From an uncultured Desulfovibrio sp. (GTDB lineage: Bacteria; Desulfobacterota; Desulfovibrionia; Desulfovibrionales; Desulfovibrionaceae), in contig USNI01000043.1 in the NCBI GenBank assembly GCA_900555975.1, forward strand, positions 1 through 7,623: a stretch of DNA of 7,623 nucleotides, in the 5' to 3' direction. The stretch's first letter is position 1, and each line of letters begins with the position of its first letter. Positions 5,835-7,623 of the stretch are shown here, in pieces. The notes beneath the pieces are model-generated. The model was not told where the DNA came from, did not search any database, and saw only the letters and a list, made by a program, of their open reading frames with translations. A program made the translations under genes and the position numbers.

Positions 5835-7430
5835 ATGAAAACTTCGCAGGAACTTACCTTCAATGACCTCTCGACGGAAGAAGGGATTCTCACCACGGTT
5901 GACGTGAACACCCTCCGCCCCATGCCCGTCGATTACCAGACCTATCCCTGGAAAGTCATCACCGATGCGCAGAAGCAGCAGTACTGCTGCCTGCTCGACG
6001 ACATAAACGTTCTTCTCATTCCCGTGCCTCAGACCAAGGCCGAAGAGGAAGAGCTGGTCAACCGCTTCCTTGACGGCGTGCGCAAGCTGTTCACTCCCGA
6101 GAACAACTGGACCTGCCTTGCCATGCTCGACACCACGATGGACTACTGCGCTCAGTGCAACTCCTGCTCTGCCGCATGCCATCTCTACGAAATGTCCGGC
6201 GAACATGAAATGTATCGTCCGAACTTCCGCTCCGAGCTGTTCCGCCGCATCTACAAGCAGTATGTGAAGAAGGAACCCTTTGCCAAGTGGCGTTACGGCG
6301 ACATCGACCTCAACTGGAAGACCGTCGTGCGTCTGGCCGAGCTTTCCTATCGCTGCAACCTGTGCCGTCGTTGCGCTCAGGTCTGCCCCATCGGTGTGGA
6401 CAACGGCCTCATCGCCCGCGAACTGCGCAAGCTCTTCAGCCAGGAATTCGGCTGGCACCCGCGCGAACTGCATGAAAAGGGCACCAAGCTCCAGCTTGAC
6501 GTCGGTTCCTCCACCGGCATGAATCCCGACGTTGTGAAGGAAACCGTGGAATTCATTGATGAAGACTACGTCGAGACCACGGAATACGAATTCAAGACCC
6601 CCTGGGACGTGCCGAACGCCGACATCCTGCTCATCCACAATGCCGGTGAAATGCTTGCCTGGCCCGACAACATCGCGGCCTTCTCCCTTATTTTCGAAGC
6701 CGCCGGTCTTTCCTGGACCCTGAGTTCCGAAATCGCCGGCTATGACTCCGTGAACTACGGCGTGTTCTACGACGACGTGCAGGCCGCCCGCGTGGCCATC
6801 AAGCATGCCGAAGCCGCCAAGAAGCTCGGCGTCAAGAAGATCGTGCTCGGTGAATGCGGTCATGCCCACAAGGCTCTTACCGTCATCGCCGACCGTATTC
6901 TGCCTCCCGATCTGAACATCCCCCGCGAAAGCTGCTTCCCGGTGCTGCGCGACATCGTGCTCGGCGGTCGTCTCAAGCTCGATCCGAGCCGCAACAACTT
7001 CCCCGTGACCCTGCACGACCCCTGCAACCTCGTGCGTCTCATGGGCGTGGTGAAGCCTCAGCGCGACGTTCTGCATGCCATCTGCCCGCAGTTCCGTGAA
7101 ATGACTCCCCACGGCGTGGAAAACTACTGCTGCGGCGGCGGTTCCGGTTTCGCCATCATGACGCGCAACAACATCAACGAATGGCGTATGAACATCACCG
7201 GCCGCAAGAAGATGGAACAGATCTGCGGCGCGTTCAAGGACTGCCTCGGTCCTGAAGTCAAGAAGTACGTCTGCGCTCCCTGCTCCAACTGCAAGGGTCA
7301 GATCCGTGAACTTCTCGAGCAGAACAACCTCCTTGAAAAGAACGGCATGCAGTACGGCGGCCTTGTCGAACTTATCGTCAATGCCATGACCGACGTGAAG
7401 CCCGGCTTCATCAAGTGGGAAGAAGAATAA
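5835..7430 (+). CDS. DsrK/HdrD-like iron-sulfur protein with two [4Fe-4S] motifs and CCG domains, 531 aa
   Basis: A cytoplasmic-side electron-transfer subunit, probably docked on the preceding cytochrome b. There are two ferredoxin-type cluster motifs: C105-x2-C108-x2-C111-x3-C115 (followed by His rather than Pro) and C174-x2-C177-x2-C180-x3-C184-P. Then come two CCG-type domains. The first is degenerate, keeping only C341 in VLGECGHAH (337-345), as in DsrK. The second has DPCNLVR (C397), YCCGGGSGF (C432, C433) and CAPCSNC (C480, C483, C486), the cysteine set that in HdrB-type proteins binds the non-cubane [4Fe-4S] disulfide-reducing centre. An unusual Cys pair lies at 51-52. Length is close to DsrK (about 540). 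The start at 5835 has AAGGAG six bases upstream; an upstream frame to 5745 overlaps the previous gene and is rejected. A likely acceptor is a DsrC-like or other thiol/disulfide partner, by analogy only. Every arginine codon I checked is CGC or CGT. Confidence 0.88.
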   Translation: MKTSQELTFNDLSTEEGILTTVDVNTLRPMPVDYQTYPWKVITDAQKQQYCCLLDDINVLLIPVPQTKAEEEELVNRFLDGVRKLFTPENNWTCLAMLDTTMDYCAQCNSCSAACHLYEMSGEHEMYRPNFRSELFRRIYKQYVKKEPFAKWRYGDIDLNWKTVVRLAELSYRCNLCRRCAQVCPIGVDNGLIARELRKLFSQEFGWHPRELHEKGTKLQLDVGSSTGMNPDVVKETVEFIDEDYVETTEYEFKTPWDVPNADILLIHNAGEMLAWPDNIAAFSLIFEAAGLSWTLSSEIAGYDSVNYGVFYDDVQAARVAIKHAEAAKKLGVKKIVLGECGHAHKALTVIADRILPPDLNIPRESCFPVLRDIVLGGRLKLDPSRNNFPVTLHDPCNLVRLMGVVKPQRDVLHAICPQFREMTPHGVENYCCGGGSGFAIMTRNNINEWRMNITGRKKMEQICGAFKDCLGPEVKKYVCAPCSNCKGQIRELLEQNNLLEKNGMQYGGLVELIVNAMTDVKPGFIKWEEE

Positions 7431-7438
7431 GAAAAACA

Positions 7439-7461
7439 GGGAGAAGGACCAGCCTTCTCCC
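7439..7461 (+). terminator. First hairpin after the DsrK/HdrD-like gene
   Basis: A perfect 9-bp inverted repeat (GGGAGAAGG / CCTTCTCCC) with a 5-base loop starts 8 bases after the stop codon. It lacks a T-run, so it more likely protects the mRNA 3' end or assists the stronger hairpin just downstream. Confidence 0.55.
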
Positions 7462-7467
7462 TTGCTG

Positions 7468-7508
7468 AAAAAGAGAGGGGGACAGGTTTTCTGTCCCCCT
7501 CTCTTTTT
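7468..7508. terminator. Strong rho-independent terminator, bidirectional in form
   Basis: A perfect 18-bp inverted repeat with arms 7468-7485 and 7491-7508 and loop GTTTT. The core is GAGAGGGGGACAG, flanked by A5 on the left and T5 on the right, so it can terminate transcription from either side. It closes the two-gene operon and separates it from whatever lies to the right. Confidence 0.92.
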
Positions 7509-7511
7509 GGT

Positions 7512-7623
7512 TAAAAGAAAACCCCCCAGCTAGGCTGGGGGTTCCCGAAAACTTATAGTTATGCGTAAGTTATAAACACTCCTTTTGATTTGCTAAGAAA
7601 GAGGTGCGGTCTGGCAACTGCGC
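7512..7623 (+). mobile_element. Possible left end and leader of an IS200/IS605-type element (transposase outside the window)
   Basis: Immediately after the terminator the DNA becomes AT-rich and unlike the host genes. It carries a compact hairpin (CCCCCAGC / GCTGGGGG, arms 7523-7530 and 7534-7541, 3-base loop TAG), then AACTTA/TAAGTT (7550-7555 and 7566-7571), then GCGGT/ACTGC (7606-7610 and 7617-7621, with one G-U pair). Subterminal hairpins and a structured leader before tnpA are typical of IS200/IS605 elements, which lack terminal inverted repeats. The series looked familiar to me from such elements, but no transposase codon lies in the window, so the call is tentative and the left boundary approximate. 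The first hairpin could otherwise be a second terminator. Confidence 0.42.
7523..7541. repeat. Compact 8-bp C/G hairpin with 3-base loop
   Basis: CCCCCAGC-TAG-GCTGGGGG is a very stable stem-loop 14 bp to the right of the operon terminator. No T-run follows on the plus strand (TTCCCG), so it is a weak fit to a standard terminator on that strand. On the minus strand it is followed by GTTTTCTTTTAA, a reasonable T-rich tail. It could therefore stop transcription coming from the right, or serve as a transposon-end hairpin. Confidence 0.7.

Noticed and set aside
4787..5923. Minus-strand open frame (378 codons) opposite the cytochrome b gene
   Set aside because: The plus strand shows a clear membrane protein with heme-ligand contexts and a ribosome binding site; the antisense product is Glu/His/Gly-rich with no recognisable domain.
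5685..7112. Long minus-strand open frame (475 codons) opposite the DsrK-like gene
   Set aside because: It is a mirror of the biased codon use of the real gene; it spans the gene junction, is rich in His/Gly/Val without any family motif, and has no operon context.
7523..7571. CRISPR-like or tandem repeat at the right end
   Set aside because: The hairpins differ in sequence and length and do not recur with spacers; they are single inverted repeats.

Overview
The window looks like chromosomal DNA of a Gram-negative, sulfate/sulfite-respiring deltaproteobacterium of the Desulfovibrionaceae type. The grounds are an LPS gene (lpxB), a fused uroporphyrinogen-III methyltransferase/synthase of the kind characterised in Desulfovibrio, and a membrane cytochrome b plus CCG-domain iron-sulfur protein pair resembling DsrM/DsrK or HdrE/HdrD. 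The DNA is GC-rich apart from an AT-richer patch in the divergent intergenic region and another at the extreme right end. The genus assignment is inference.

Left part, minus strand (1-4555), read from right to left: a bifunctional CobA-HemD protein (siroheme/tetrapyrrole branch) is joined by a 4-bp ATGA overlap to purN (purine synthesis). A 99-bp hairpin-rich gap follows, then a small secreted protein of unknown function that ends at a GC-rich hairpin. After a second structured leader comes an eight-helix 'nucleoside recognition/GATE' membrane protein whose end overlaps lpxB by 29 bp. lpxB runs off the left edge of the window.

Middle (4556-4909): a 354-bp divergent promoter region. It holds a near-consensus -10 box for the plus-strand unit, a candidate promoter for cobA-hemD, and a run of TTGTGA-type direct repeats.

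Right part, plus strand (4910-7430): a two-gene operon encoding a NarI/DsrM-like cytochrome b membrane subunit and a DsrK/HdrD-like protein with two [4Fe-4S] ferredoxin motifs and CCG domains. It is closed by a tandem pair of hairpins, so no J, O, P or cytochrome c subunits follow. Together the two proteins probably form a quinone-linked complex passing electrons to a cytoplasmic thiol/disulfide acceptor. Siroheme from the neighbouring CobA-HemD is the cofactor of dissimilatory sulfite reductase, so both sides of the divergent region plausibly serve sulfur respiration.

Right edge (about 7512-7623): an AT-richer segment with a compact C/G hairpin and further small hairpins. It resembles the end and leader of an IS200/IS605-type insertion sequence whose transposase would lie outside the window. 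I saw no CRISPR array, tRNA, rRNA, phage or defence genes. The most interesting item is the stand-alone DsrMK/HdrED-like operon.
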